Source of the DNA: Tissierellia bacterium
GTDB taxonomy: Bacteria > Bacillota > Clostridia > Tissierellales > Sedimentibacteraceae
Assembly (NCBI GenBank): GCA_028709465.1
Contig: JAQVWY010000023.1
Span: 1-33,218 of the forward strand
Reading direction: 5' to 3'
DNA: 33,218 nucleotides
Part shown: piece after piece, positions 14,624 to 23,423 of the stretch
How the letters are laid out: every line of letters begins with the position of its first letter
Position numbering within the stretch: the first letter of the stretch is position 1
The notes under the pieces: model-generated
What the model saw: the letters and a program-made list of their open reading frames with translations, nothing else
What the model was told of the DNA's origin: nothing
The model's database searches: none
Translations under genes and position numbers: made by a program

Positions 14624-15961
14624 TTACTTATTATGTTTTATTATAATATGTTGTGTGAATAGCCCATTTTGCAAATAGGTTTCTACTGATAAATTATCTT
14701 TATATGTGTTACATATTTCTGAAAGTATTTTAAGACCATATCCTCGATTTTTCCCTTTTGTGGAATAGCCTTGAAGTTTTATTTGATTCATATCAGGCTC
14801 GTTTTTATATGTATTAATTACATATATGTTTATATCGGTGTCAATATATCCCACCTGAATGGCTATTGATGCTTCGCTGCTTTCTGATGTAGCTTCAATG
14901 GCGTTATCCAGTATTATGCCTATTATTGTATATAATGATTTTATAAATGATTGTTGATAGTTACTAAAATCAATATCTTCCATATTTTTTTGTATATCTG
15001 CCAAAACATGTATATTTTTGTTTTTAGCTATTATGTATTTGTGTAAAAATAGATACTTTAAGCCTGTTTCCTTTATATACATGAAACGGTTAATATCTTC
15101 GTTTTCAATGGATATATTATCCCCAATCATTTTATCAATCATTTCTTCAAGAGCGGATATTTTATTTTCCTTTATCATTCCCTTTAAAACTATCATTGCA
15201 TTTTTATTGTCATGTTTTTGTTTGCGTAGCTCACTTATAAGATTTTCATTTAAATCAGCATAAGTTTTTAATTCATCATATTTATATGAAGTTTCTTCGT
15301 ATGATTCTTTGTAGCTTGCTTTTCTTTTCATTTCCATCAAGCATATGCAGCTGATTGCTAAAAACAATACAATTATTAAAAATCCGTAAAAATTGCTGCT
15401 TTTAGTTAAGTAATACATGTATATAATACTGAACCCGAACAATACAAGTATGATATATAGCAATATATTTTTAAGGCTTTCCATCTTTGTAATTTTATCA
15501 ATTAATTTTGTTATTTCTACATTTACAATTTTCAAATTGGATAACAGAATAATAAAACCGACTATTAAATTTGATATTATTTTTATATTGTTGTTATTTA
15601 TCAAATAAACAATATCTTCTTTGTATATATTGATAAATATTATAGAGATAAAAATATCACCAATAATTATAAATAAATACAGTACGAATACAACAATTAG
15701 ACCTCTAGTTATTTCGTTAGGTCTATTAATATAATAAATGAAATATAATACCAAAGCATTTAAAATAAAACTGATGAATAAATCGTTTATACTTTTTGTT
15801 ATATTAAGTGTCACCCAAATAATTAAAGAAAATATTATATGTTTTGTAAGATTTTTGTGTTTAGATCCATCTAATGAAATCATTGAATAATATGTACACC
15901 ATGAGAGAAATATTCCGCTTCCATAGACTAATAGAGAACTAATATCTAACCTAATATCCAA
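14624..15961 (-). CDS. agrC: AgrC-like sensor histidine kinase (GHKL type)
   Basis: 445 residues, with about six or seven membrane segments in residues 8-208, a coiled linker, then a kinase core of the HPK10 type: H-box QKHDNKNA with His250, N-box ILDNAIEAT (Asn353), and G-box KGKNRGYGLKIL (about 402-412). This is the architecture of receptors for cyclic peptide pheromones. It overlaps the preceding agrA by 11 bases on the minus strand. The ligand is expected to be the AgrD product encoded convergently. Confidence 0.94.
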   Translation of the reverse strand: MDIRLDISSLLVYGSGIFLSWCTYYSMISLDGSKHKNLTKHIIFSLIIWVTLNITKSINDLFISFILNALVLYFIYYINRPNEITRGLIVVFVLYLFIIIGDIFISIIFINIYKEDIVYLINNNNIKIISNLIVGFIILLSNLKIVNVEITKLIDKITKMESLKNILLYIILVLFGFSIIYMYYLTKSSNFYGFLIIVLFLAISCICLMEMKRKASYKESYEETSYKYDELKTYADLNENLISELRKQKHDNKNAMIVLKGMIKENKISALEEMIDKMIGDNISIENEDINRFMYIKETGLKYLFLHKYIIAKNKNIHVLADIQKNMEDIDFSNYQQSFIKSLYTIIGIILDNAIEATSESSEASIAIQVGYIDTDINIYVINTYKNEPDMNQIKLQGYSTKGKNRGYGLKILSEICNTYKDNLSVETYLQNGLFTQHIIIKHNK

Positions 15962-16688
15962 GCTTTCTCAACTCCTTTTTTCCAGAACGTGAGATTTCAG
16001 TTAAAATTTCTCCAGTTGTTAGTATTATTTCTTTATTAGTACTATCATTTAATTTTGCTATGCTTATATAATCAGTATTTAGTATTATATTAGATTTAAT
16101 TTTTACAAATCTTTCATCTAATTCATTCATAATGCCTTTTAATGAAGACTTGTATAATTTTATCCCATCATTTAAAGTATGTATTTCAATATACTTGGTA
16201 TCAGTTATGTTAGAAGCATATATGATATCATCTATAAATACAGGTGAAGTATAATCTCCATCCTTAACTATTATTTTTCTCTTATATTCAGGTTTCAAAA
16301 GAATAGAAATTGAATTCATTACCGCTCTTTTTACTCTATCCACAAAATCATCATTTTTGGAAATAAAATCCATCACCTCAATATGCTTGTACAGAATGTT
16401 GTGTAATTCATCGTCGTAGCTTGTAATAAATATTATTTTACTTGTCCTATCTTTCATTCTAATTTTTTGCGCTATAAAAGTGCCGTTTTCATTTCCTTTT
16501 AGTTCAACATCTAAAATATATATTTTATCTTCTTTTGAATTTATAATTTGATTTAATTCCTCGCATGAAGAATCAAAGCATTTGATAATAAAATTAACAT
16601 CTTCTTTCACACTTATTATGCAGCTTTGTACTATGCTATGCAATCTTTTTTTCATACCTATGTTGTCTTCACATATTATAATATGCAT
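15951..16688 (-). CDS. agrA: AgrA-like LytTR response regulator
   Basis: 245 residues: a receiver domain with the acidic pair Glu7-Asp8, phosphoacceptor Asp60 in YILDVEL and the S/T-K region ITSYDDE and FISKND, then a LytTR DNA-binding domain (about 135-240) with YIEIHT and FVKIKSNIILNTDYI. ATG follows AAGGAG. It is the first gene of the agrA-agrC unit, in the reverse gene order to S. aureus agrBDCA, since here agrBD and agrAC converge. It is likely to activate agrBD, but no target sites could be shown. Confidence 0.95.
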   Translation of the reverse strand: MHIIICEDNIGMKKRLHSIVQSCIISVKEDVNFIIKCFDSSCEELNQIINSKEDKIYILDVELKGNENGTFIAQKIRMKDRTSKIIFITSYDDELHNILYKHIEVMDFISKNDDFVDRVKRAVMNSISILLKPEYKRKIIVKDGDYTSPVFIDDIIYASNITDTKYIEIHTLNDGIKLYKSSLKGIMNELDERFVKIKSNIILNTDYISIAKLNDSTNKEIILTTGEILTEISRSGKKELRKLGY

Positions 16689-16936
16689 ATAACGTTTGCT
16701 CCTTCTACCTCAAATATTAATATTATTTTTATAAAAAAATAAAGTTTTATATCAATTTACAACAATTTTGTAAGGTAAAATACTAATTAAATTAATATAC
16801 TTAATACACACATTATACAACATATTTTTACAATATTAAATATATTTGTTAATGATTTATGAAGATTTTAGACTTTTTCTGTTAGTAGAATGTTTTTTGC
16901 AAAATAAAGTCACATTATAACAAGATAAGGATATTT

Positions 16937-16966
16937 TTGTTTAAAATAATATTTTTTTAGTATAAT
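16937..16966 (+). promoter_or_regulatory. promoter of the small RNA gene
   Basis: TTGTTT (16937-16942), an 18-base spacer and TATAAT (16961-16966). It precedes a GC-richer conserved-looking stretch with a terminator and no protein frame. Confidence 0.65.
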
Positions 16967-16971
16967 GATTA

Positions 16972-17106
16972 ATGCAAGCCATTGTTTGTGGTGACATTGG
17001 GAGCCACTACCTTGAGTTCTCGGGGGGGATTAAGCTCATGGTGAGAATTTTAAAGAAAAAATATTTTATTATAATAAGTGCTTTCATATGAAGCATTTAT
17101 TTTTTT
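16972..17106 (+). ncRNA. structured small RNA of unknown family
   Basis: About 135 bases from promoter to terminator, with a GC-rich island in AT-rich intergenic DNA. By eye it folds as a junction: CCAT (16979-16982) with ATGG (17038-17041) closes two hairpins, GTGGTG (16988-16993) with CACTAC (17005-17010) and TGAGTT with AGCTCA, the latter capped by a loop with a G7 run. The end is an 8-bp terminator hairpin (17076-17098) and T run. AATGC at the 5' end can also pair with GCATT in the terminator. I do not recognise it; no SRP GGAAG tetraloop, tmRNA or RNase P signature is present, and 6S RNA is not excluded. Confidence 0.6.
17076..17106 (+). terminator. intrinsic terminator of the small RNA
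   Basis: AAGTGCTT (17076-17083) pairs with AAGCATTT (17091-17098), including one G-U, followed by a T-rich run to 17106. Confidence 0.8.
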
Positions 17107-17108
17107 AG

Positions 17109-17137
17109 TTGTAAGAAGCTTCAATATAAACTATAAT
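17109..17137 (+). promoter_or_regulatory. promoter of nnrD
   Basis: TTGTAA (17109-17114), 17-base spacer, TATAAT (17132-17137). It begins right after the small RNA terminator and would give a leader of about 125 bases. Confidence 0.7.
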
Positions 17138-17143
17138 ATAATA

Positions 17144-17269
17144 AATACAATATATGATACAAAATCAGTTGGTTTTGTATGAGGTATTTATTTTGTCAGT
17201 GTGAGGCGGCAAGCTTATTTGCGGATTCCTTAATGATATGGTAAATTATTTAAAACGGGTGTAGAAAAT
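17144..17269 (+). promoter_or_regulatory. structured 5' leader of nnrD, type unknown
   Basis: It holds a perfect 8-bp hairpin (ATACAAAA 17157-17164 with TTTTGTAT 17173-17180) and then a GC-richer segment around 17200-17230 in which GCAA and TTGC, and outer AGG and CCT, can pair. No known riboswitch signature was recognised. It may be a plain untranslated leader. Confidence 0.35.
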
Positions 17270-18184
17270 ATGAATGATATTGATAAATATATACTAGGAA
17301 CTATAGATAAAGTTAATTTGGATGAATATAAAGATATAAACATTTCTTTAACTACAATTAATAATATAAAAGATATTATAAAAAAGAGAAATAGAGATTC
17401 TCATAAGGGTACATATGGCAAGATTGGTTTTCTTTCTGGGTCAAAAGGTATGGCTGGAGCATCAGTTTTAAATCTTAATGCAGCCTTGAGAAGCGGTGCT
17501 GGCCTAGTAAAAGCTTATATAACAGAATCTATATACTATGTGGTTGAAGCAATGTCAATTGAAGCAATAACTCATACCTTTGATGAAAATAATATAAATT
17601 TTGATGATATAAAAAAAGAATTAATTGATTATTCAGATGTAATTGGTACTGGTTCAGGATGTGCTAATCTAAATCATTATAAGGATATATTAAATTATTT
17701 GTTAGTCAATTTTAATAAACCAATTGTTATAGATGCAGAGGGAATAAATTTATTAGAATATAATAGAATAAAAGGACATAAGCAGGATATAATTTTAACT
17801 CCTCATTTTGGAGAAATGGCAAGATTATTAAAAAAAGACGTTAATTATTTAAGAGATAATATAATAGAAAAAGCTATTGAATTTTCTAATAACTTTGATG
17901 TTTATTTGGTATTAAAAGGACCAAGGACTGTAATATCATGTCCTAATGGGAATGTATATATCAATACTACAGGTAATCCTGGCATGGCAACAGCAGGCAG
18001 CGGAGATGTATTAACTGGAATAATAACATCATTTATTGGTCAAAAATTAAATGTTGTTGATGCATTAAGGTCAGCTGTATTTATTCATGGATTAGCAGGT
18101 GATATTGGAGTACAATATTTAGGAGAATATTCACTTGTGGCTAGTGATATTATAAAGTTTTTGCCAAATGCATTTAATGCATAA
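17270..18184 (+). CDS. nnrD: ADP-dependent NAD(P)H-hydrate dehydratase
   Basis: This repair enzyme of the ribokinase-like fold uses ADP or ATP to turn S-NAD(P)HX back to NAD(P)H. The 304 residues match the single-domain YjeF C-terminal form. Visible motifs: HKGTYGKIGFLSGSKGMAGA near residue 44, GAGLVKAY, IGTGSGCA, TPHFGEMARLL, LKGPRTVI, and NPGMATAGSGDVLTG near 238 with the catalytic Asp in GSGDVL. The N-terminal epimerase domain (NnrE) is absent. ATG follows GGGTG. The Clostridia often have NnrE elsewhere; the small DUF1905 gene follows by 21 bases. Confidence 0.93.
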   Translation: MNDIDKYILGTIDKVNLDEYKDINISLTTINNIKDIIKKRNRDSHKGTYGKIGFLSGSKGMAGASVLNLNAALRSGAGLVKAYITESIYYVVEAMSIEAITHTFDENNINFDDIKKELIDYSDVIGTGSGCANLNHYKDILNYLLVNFNKPIVIDAEGINLLEYNRIKGHKQDIILTPHFGEMARLLKKDVNYLRDNIIEKAIEFSNNFDVYLVLKGPRTVISCPNGNVYINTTGNPGMATAGSGDVLTGIITSFIGQKLNVVDALRSAVFIHGLAGDIGVQYLGEYSLVASDIIKFLPNAFNA

Positions 18185-18205
18185 GTTAAGGAGGGTTATA
18201 GATTT

Positions 18206-18478
18206 ATGAGTAAAATATATGAATTTGAAGCGGAAATAATAAAAGTACCTGATATTGATGGAGCATATGTTGAAATACCTTTTGATGTTAAGGCTGAATT
18301 TGGAAAGGGAAGGGTTCCAGTTACTGCTACTTTTAATGGAGTTGAGTATGAGGGAAGCCTCGTTAGAATGAAAACGCCTTGTCATATAATTGGAATTAGA
18401 AAGGATATTCGTCAAAAGATAGGTAAACAACCTGGAGATATTATTAAAGTTACAATTAGGGAAAGAACAGTAAATTAA
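18206..18478 (+). CDS. DUF1905 family protein
   Basis: A 90-residue soluble beta-rich protein. [24 protein letters not shown] and the tail [15 protein letters not shown] are family hallmarks of DUF1905, whose function is unknown. It uses GGAGG and follows nnrD by 21 bases in the same operon, with a terminator after it. Confidence 0.87.
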   Translation: MSKIYEFEAEIIKVPDIDGAYVEIPFDVKAEFGKGRVPVTATFNGVEYEGSLVRMKTPCHIIGIRKDIRQKIGKQPGDIIKVTIRERTVN

Positions 18479-18516
18479 TATTAAGTTCTGAAGAAAGCTT
18501 AACAATATGAAATAAT

Positions 18517-18556
18517 AGGATAGATCTGTTATTTAAAAAAGATTTATCCTTTTTTA
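18517..18556 (+). terminator. intrinsic terminator of nnrD operon
   Basis: AGGATAGATCT (18517-18527) pairs with AGATTTATCCT (18540-18550), 11 bp with one G-U pair, followed by T6. Confidence 0.85.
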
Positions 18557-18642
18557 ATTTTAAAAGCACAATTTATCAAAACAAACAGCAATCTATGATT
18601 GTGTTGTTAGGTAGTTTTTGTTGGGATTGAATAATTAATTAA

Positions 18643-18671
18643 TTGCATTAAAAAGATTTGAAGTTTATAAT
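18643..18671 (+). promoter_or_regulatory. promoter of sbcDC
   Basis: TTGCAT (18643-18648), 17-base spacer and TATAAT (18666-18671), ending 34 bases before the sbcD start. Confidence 0.7.
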
Positions 18672-18705
18672 TAATATATAAATTAAGTAATTTTGGAGGA
18701 TTTTA

Positions 18706-19926
18706 ATGAGAATTTTACATACTTCTGACTGGCATTTAGGCAAAAATTTAGAAGGATATAGCCGTATGGATGAGCAGGAAAGTTTTCTCGAGGATTTTGT
18801 AGAAATAGTAAAAAGTAATGATATAGATTTAGTAATTATTGCAGGAGATGTTTACGATAGTCCTAATCCGCCAGCAAGGGCAGAAAAAATGTTTTATGAT
18901 ACATTAAAAAAATTATCTTCTAGTGGTGAAAGGATTATATTGATAATTGCAGGTAATCATGATAATCCAGAGAGATTAGTCGCAGCAGGTCCTTTAGCTA
19001 GAGATCATGGCATTGTAATGGTTGGGACTCCAAAAACATCTGTTGATATTGGCGAGTATGGAAATCATAAAGTAATTGATTCTGGAGAAGGATTTATTGA
19101 ATTTGAAATATATAATGAAAATGCTGTAATACTTACAGTGCCATATCCAAGCGAAAAAAGATTAAATGAAGTTTTATATGGATCTATGGATAACGAAGAG
19201 GAAAGGTTGAAATCTTATAGCGATAGAATAAAAATGTTATTTGATAAATTAAGCAATAAATATAGAAACGATACTATAAATATTGCTGTATCACATTTAT
19301 TTGCCATGGGTAGTGAGGAAGCTGGCTCTGAAAGAAATGTTATGCTTGGGGGTAGTTTTATAGTAGATGGTAGTTGTTTCCCAAGCAATGCTCAATATAT
19401 AGCTTTAGGTCACATACATAAACCTCAAATAGTTCCAGGAAGCAATAATAAAGCTAGATATGCTGGGTCACCAATACATTATAATAAAAAGGAAATTAAT
19501 TTTAAGAAAAAATGTTTTATTGTAGACGTTAAGGCAAGTGAAGAATGCACTATTGAAGAAGTTGAATTAAATGTGTACAAGCCTATTGAGATTTGGAAGT
19601 GCCACAGTATTGAAGATGCAATTGGAAAATGCCAAGCAAACTGTAATAAGGATTGTTGGGTATATTTAGAAATTAAAACTGATAGATATATCAGTGAGGA
19701 AGAAATAAAGCTTATGAAAAGTGCTAAAAATGATATTCTTGAAATTACACCTATAATAGAAGGAGGAGATAATGAAAATTTAGATATTAGCAACCTTTCT
19801 GATAAATCTTTTAGAGAAATATTTGAGGATTTTTATTTAAAAGAAAGAAATGTAAAGCCACAGCAAGAGGTAGTAGAAATGTTATTAAATATTTTGCAAG
19901 AGGAGGAAGAATATGAGGCCAATTAA
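18706..19926 (+). CDS. sbcD: exonuclease subunit SbcD
   Basis: The metallophosphoesterase nuclease half of SbcCD, which opens DNA hairpins and trims blocked ends in recombination and repair. 406 residues. Metal motifs are complete: Asp8-x-His10 in SDWHLG, GDVYDS (Asp48), GNHDNPER (Asn84-His85), ...VSHLF and GHIHKPQ. The C-terminal part is the usual SbcD capping domain. GGAGG precedes ATG. It overlaps sbcC by 14 bases, so translation is coupled. Confidence 0.96.
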   Translation: MRILHTSDWHLGKNLEGYSRMDEQESFLEDFVEIVKSNDIDLVIIAGDVYDSPNPPARAEKMFYDTLKKLSSSGERIILIIAGNHDNPERLVAAGPLARDHGIVMVGTPKTSVDIGEYGNHKVIDSGEGFIEFEIYNENAVILTVPYPSEKRLNEVLYGSMDNEEERLKSYSDRIKMLFDKLSNKYRNDTINIAVSHLFAMGSEEAGSERNVMLGGSFIVDGSCFPSNAQYIALGHIHKPQIVPGSNNKARYAGSPIHYNKKEINFKKKCFIVDVKASEECTIEEVELNVYKPIEIWKCHSIEDAIGKCQANCNKDCWVYLEIKTDRYISEEEIKLMKSAKNDILEITPIIEGGDNENLDISNLSDKSFREIFEDFYLKERNVKPQQEVVEMLLNILQEEEEYEAN

Positions 19927-22900
19927 CCTTAAAATAAAAGGATTAAACAGTTTTATTGAAACTCAGGAAATTAATTTCGAGAAGCTGACGGAAAAGGGGT
20001 TATTTGGCATTTTTGGTCCTACTGGCAGCGGAAAATCAACGGTATTAGATGGAATAACACTAGCTTTGTATGGTGAGGTAGCTAGAAAAAGCACAAATTA
20101 CATGAATACTAATTGTGAAAGTTTAAATGTTAGTTATGAGTTTCAAATAACAGAAAAACATATAAGAAGATATAGGGTAGACAGGGAATTTAGAAGAGAT
20201 AACAAAACTGGAAGCGTAAGAAGTAAATCTGCTAAAGTAATGGATGTTACTGATGGAAATGAACTGATTTTAGAAGAAGGAGTAAAGCAAGTAACACAAA
20301 AATGTGAAGAAATAATTGGTTTAAAACTTGAAGATTTCACTAGAACCGTTGTTTTACCACAGGGAAAATTTAGTGAATTTCTAAAGCTTGAGGGAAAAGA
20401 TAGAAGAAATATGCTTGAAAGATTATTTAATCTTCAAAAATATGGCGATGATTTGTCTTTTAAATTAGGTAATAAAATTAAGTTAGAAAAGCAAAAATCC
20501 GATTTATTAGAAGGTGAATTGAGAAATTATGAAGAAATAAGTGATGATATATTAAAGGATAAAAAAACTTCATTAAAGAAAATTAAGGAGCAGTGTCAAA
20601 TATGCCGTAATGAATTTAATACTGCTGAAAAGAATTTTAATGAAGGTAAGGAGTTATGGGATCTTCAAGTTGAGTTGAAAGAAAAACTTGAAATTCAAAA
20701 TCAACTTAAAGAAAATGAAGACTCAATAAATAAAATAAAGAAAAGAGTAAAATTAGGTACCAGTGTACTTAAGGTAAATCCATATATTGATAGCTATGAA
20801 AATACAATTCATCAAATTGATGCAGTTAATACTGAATTAGCTGCTTTAAGGAAAAATGCAGATACAATCAAAATAGAAAAAGAAAAAAATATTAAATTTC
20901 TAGAAATAACACAAAATAAAAAGGAAAATGAAATTCCAACATTAAAAATTAAGGTTCAGAGAGTAATTGATGCTTTCGAGGAAAAAATATCACTTAATAA
21001 ATTAATAAAAGAAAACAATATATTAATATGGGAAATAGATAAATTAAATGGAAAGCAAAAGGATGCGAATAATAAGCTAAATGTATATGATAATAATATT
21101 AATTTATTAAAAACAACTGTAAATGATTTTGAAAACAAAATTGGTTCGTTAAAAGTTGACGAAGAATATAAAAAGAAAATTAATGACGGAATTATTCTAC
21201 TAAATAATTATGAGAGTATCAAAAAACAAAAACAAAATCTCAATAAAGAAATAGATATTGCTAAAATAACTATAGATGAAGCGCAAAAAGAAAGTGAACT
21301 TTTTTCTAAAAATTTAAATATTGTTGAAGATACTTTACATAAAAAAGAAGATGAATTAAAAGTATTGATTGAGAATTGTCCAGGAGACCAAAATACTCTG
21401 CTTAATTTGCAGCAACATATAACTAATATAAGGGAAAAGTGGAATAAATATAATGAATATTCTTTATCTATTAATAAAAGTAATGAAATTTTAGTAAAAA
21501 TTAATAAAGAACTTCAGGTGTATGAAGAGGAAAAACAAAAATTAGAAGATAACATTAGTAGCATTAATGACAAAATAAAGAAAATAGAAACAGAAAATAT
21601 TGCTATGACTTTAAGACAATCTCTTGTAGAAGGAGAAACATGCCCTGTTTGTGGTTCAAATTATCATCAAATAGATAATATTGAAGTAATTGACTTAACT
21701 AATCTAGATGAACTAAAATTAGAATTAAAAACTAAAGAAATCAAAAATAATAACTTAAATATTAAAATTAATAAATTACAGGCTAATGTTGAAACAGAAA
21801 CTGCAAATATTAAAGACAAGGAAGAAAAGCTTAAGGAATTAGGCGGAGAATTCAAATCACATTCAGTAGAAGAACTTAAAACTAATTTTGAGAAACTTAA
21901 AAATAATATTAATAATTATAATGAAGGGAAAGCAAAATTAGAAAAAGATATTAAAGAATTAAATGAGAAAAAGAGCATTATTAATATTGACTACAACAAA
22001 GTAAATACTAAGTTAGTACATACGAGAGAATATTTAAAAAAGCTAAATAATGATTTAAATATAAAAACTGAAGAGTTTAATAAAATTTATATTGAATTAT
22101 CAGCTTTAAAAGTCGAATTATCAATTGAAGATTTTAAAAGTAAAAGTGAAGAAATATTTAATAGGGAAAAAGAAAAAGCTTTATTAGAAATTGAAATAAA
22201 AAAGAAAAGGGAAAATTTAATTAAAGCACAAGAATTAAAGGAAGAAATAAACAAAGTAATTATTTTTTTAAATGAGGAGCTAAAAGTAAAAAATACTACA
22301 GTTGCTGAAAAAAATATAAATATAGAGGAAAAGAAAACTTCTATAAAAAATAAGGTTGGTAATGAAGAGGATTTAGAAAGCTTAAAAGACAGCATTATTC
22401 ATGCTATTAAAAAAATAGAAGATGAATATGAAGCAGTATATAATCATAATAAGGAAATTGAAAAACAATTTAATGAATGTAATGACAGAATAATATCTTT
22501 TCAAGGTAATTTAAATAGCTTAAGTAACAGGTTAATAAAGGATAAGGAATCTCTTGAAACTGTTTTAACAGAAGAAGGTATAAAGAATATTAAGGAAGCT
22601 AAAGATTATTTTATATCTAAAGTAGAAATTGATAAAATGCTTCTTCAAATTGAAGAATATCAAGCGGAACTTACTAAACTTTCTGGAGCTATTGAAAATT
22701 TAATTAGTAAAATAAACAATCGTAGATTAACTGAAGAAGAATGGTTCAATATACAAAATATTAAAAGTGAAAAATCTAAAATTCTTGAAGCTTTAAAAGA
22801 AGAAAGCATAAAGTTAGAAGAGGAAGTTAAAGCTATTGGTGAAAGATTAATTTATAAAAATGAATTGTTGGTTAAGAAAGAAGAATTAGACCATAAATTA

Positions 22901-23407
22901 AGTATGTTAGTTGATCTAGAAAAATTATTTAAGGGAAAAAAATTTGTAGAATTTGTTGCAACGAACCAATTGAAATACGTTTCAATTGAAGCATGTAAGA
23001 AGTTAATAGAAATTACTGGTGGACAATATGGACTAGAAGTTGATGAAAATGGGAAATTTCTTATTAGGGATTATAAAAATGGAGGAGCACAAAGAGATGC
23101 TTCAACATTGTCTGGTGGAGAAACATTTGTGGCTTCCTTATCCTTGGCACTGGCACTATCTGCTCAAATTCAATTAAAGGGTACTGCTCCATTAGAATTG
23201 TTTTTCTTAGATGAAGGATTTGGAACACTTGATGATAATTTAATGGAAGTGGTTATGGATTCATTGGAAAAAATACATAATAATAGACTTTCAATAGGTA
23301 TAATTAGCCATGTTGAATCTATAAAAAATAGAGTTCCAGTGAAGTTAATTGTAACACCTGCCATATCAGGTATGGGTGGAAGCAAGGTAAGAATTGAAAG
23401 AAACTAA
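19913..23407 (+). CDS. sbcC: exonuclease ATPase subunit SbcC
   Basis: SMC/Rad50-type ATPase, 1164 residues. Walker A GPTGSGKS (35-42) with KST, QPGK-type TVVLPQGKF near 145, a long coiled coil, zinc hook CPVC (Cys577, Cys580) at the apex, a second coiled coil, ABC signature LSGGE (1066-1070) and Walker B FFLDEGFGTLD (about 1097-1107). The parts and spacing show a complete two-headed complex. ATG lies inside the sbcD end with GAGGAGG. The NYN-LOTUS gene begins just after its stop. Confidence 0.97.
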   Translation: MRPINLKIKGLNSFIETQEINFEKLTEKGLFGIFGPTGSGKSTVLDGITLALYGEVARKSTNYMNTNCESLNVSYEFQITEKHIRRYRVDREFRRDNKTGSVRSKSAKVMDVTDGNELILEEGVKQVTQKCEEIIGLKLEDFTRTVVLPQGKFSEFLKLEGKDRRNMLERLFNLQKYGDDLSFKLGNKIKLEKQKSDLLEGELRNYEEISDDILKDKKTSLKKIKEQCQICRNEFNTAEKNFNEGKELWDLQVELKEKLEIQNQLKENEDSINKIKKRVKLGTSVLKVNPYIDSYENTIHQIDAVNTELAALRKNADTIKIEKEKNIKFLEITQNKKENEIPTLKIKVQRVIDAFEEKISLNKLIKENNILIWEIDKLNGKQKDANNKLNVYDNNINLLKTTVNDFENKIGSLKVDEEYKKKINDGIILLNNYESIKKQKQNLNKEIDIAKITIDEAQKESELFSKNLNIVEDTLHKKEDELKVLIENCPGDQNTLLNLQQHITNIREKWNKYNEYSLSINKSNEILVKINKELQVYEEEKQKLEDNISSINDKIKKIETENIAMTLRQSLVEGETCPVCGSNYHQIDNIEVIDLTNLDELKLELKTKEIKNNNLNIKINKLQANVETETANIKDKEEKLKELGGEFKSHSVEELKTNFEKLKNNINNYNEGKAKLEKDIKELNEKKSIINIDYNKVNTKLVHTREYLKKLNNDLNIKTEEFNKIYIELSALKVELSIEDFKSKSEEIFNREKEKALLEIEIKKKRENLIKAQELKEEINKVIIFLNEELKVKNTTVAEKNINIEEKKTSIKNKVGNEEDLESLKDSIIHAIKKIEDEYEAVYNHNKEIEKQFNECNDRIISFQGNLNSLSNRLIKDKESLETVLTEEGIKNIKEAKDYFISKVEIDKMLLQIEEYQAELTKLSGAIENLISKINNRRLTEEEWFNIQNIKSEKSKILEALKEESIKLEEEVKAIGERLIYKNELLVKKEELDHKLSMLVDLEKLFKGKKFVEFVATNQLKYVSIEACKKLIEITGGQYGLEVDENGKFLIRDYKNGGAQRDASTLSGGETFVASLSLALALSAQIQLKGTAPLELFFLDEGFGTLDDNLMEVVMDSLEKIHNNRLSIGIISHVESIKNRVPVKLIVTPAISGMGGSKVRIERN

Positions 23408-23423
23408 TGAATGGAGAAAAGTT

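Noticed and set aside
16972..17106. SRP RNA, tmRNA or RNase P RNA
   Set aside because: No GGAAG tetraloop, no Ala-tRNA-like ends with tag frame, and none of the RNase P core sequences are seen.
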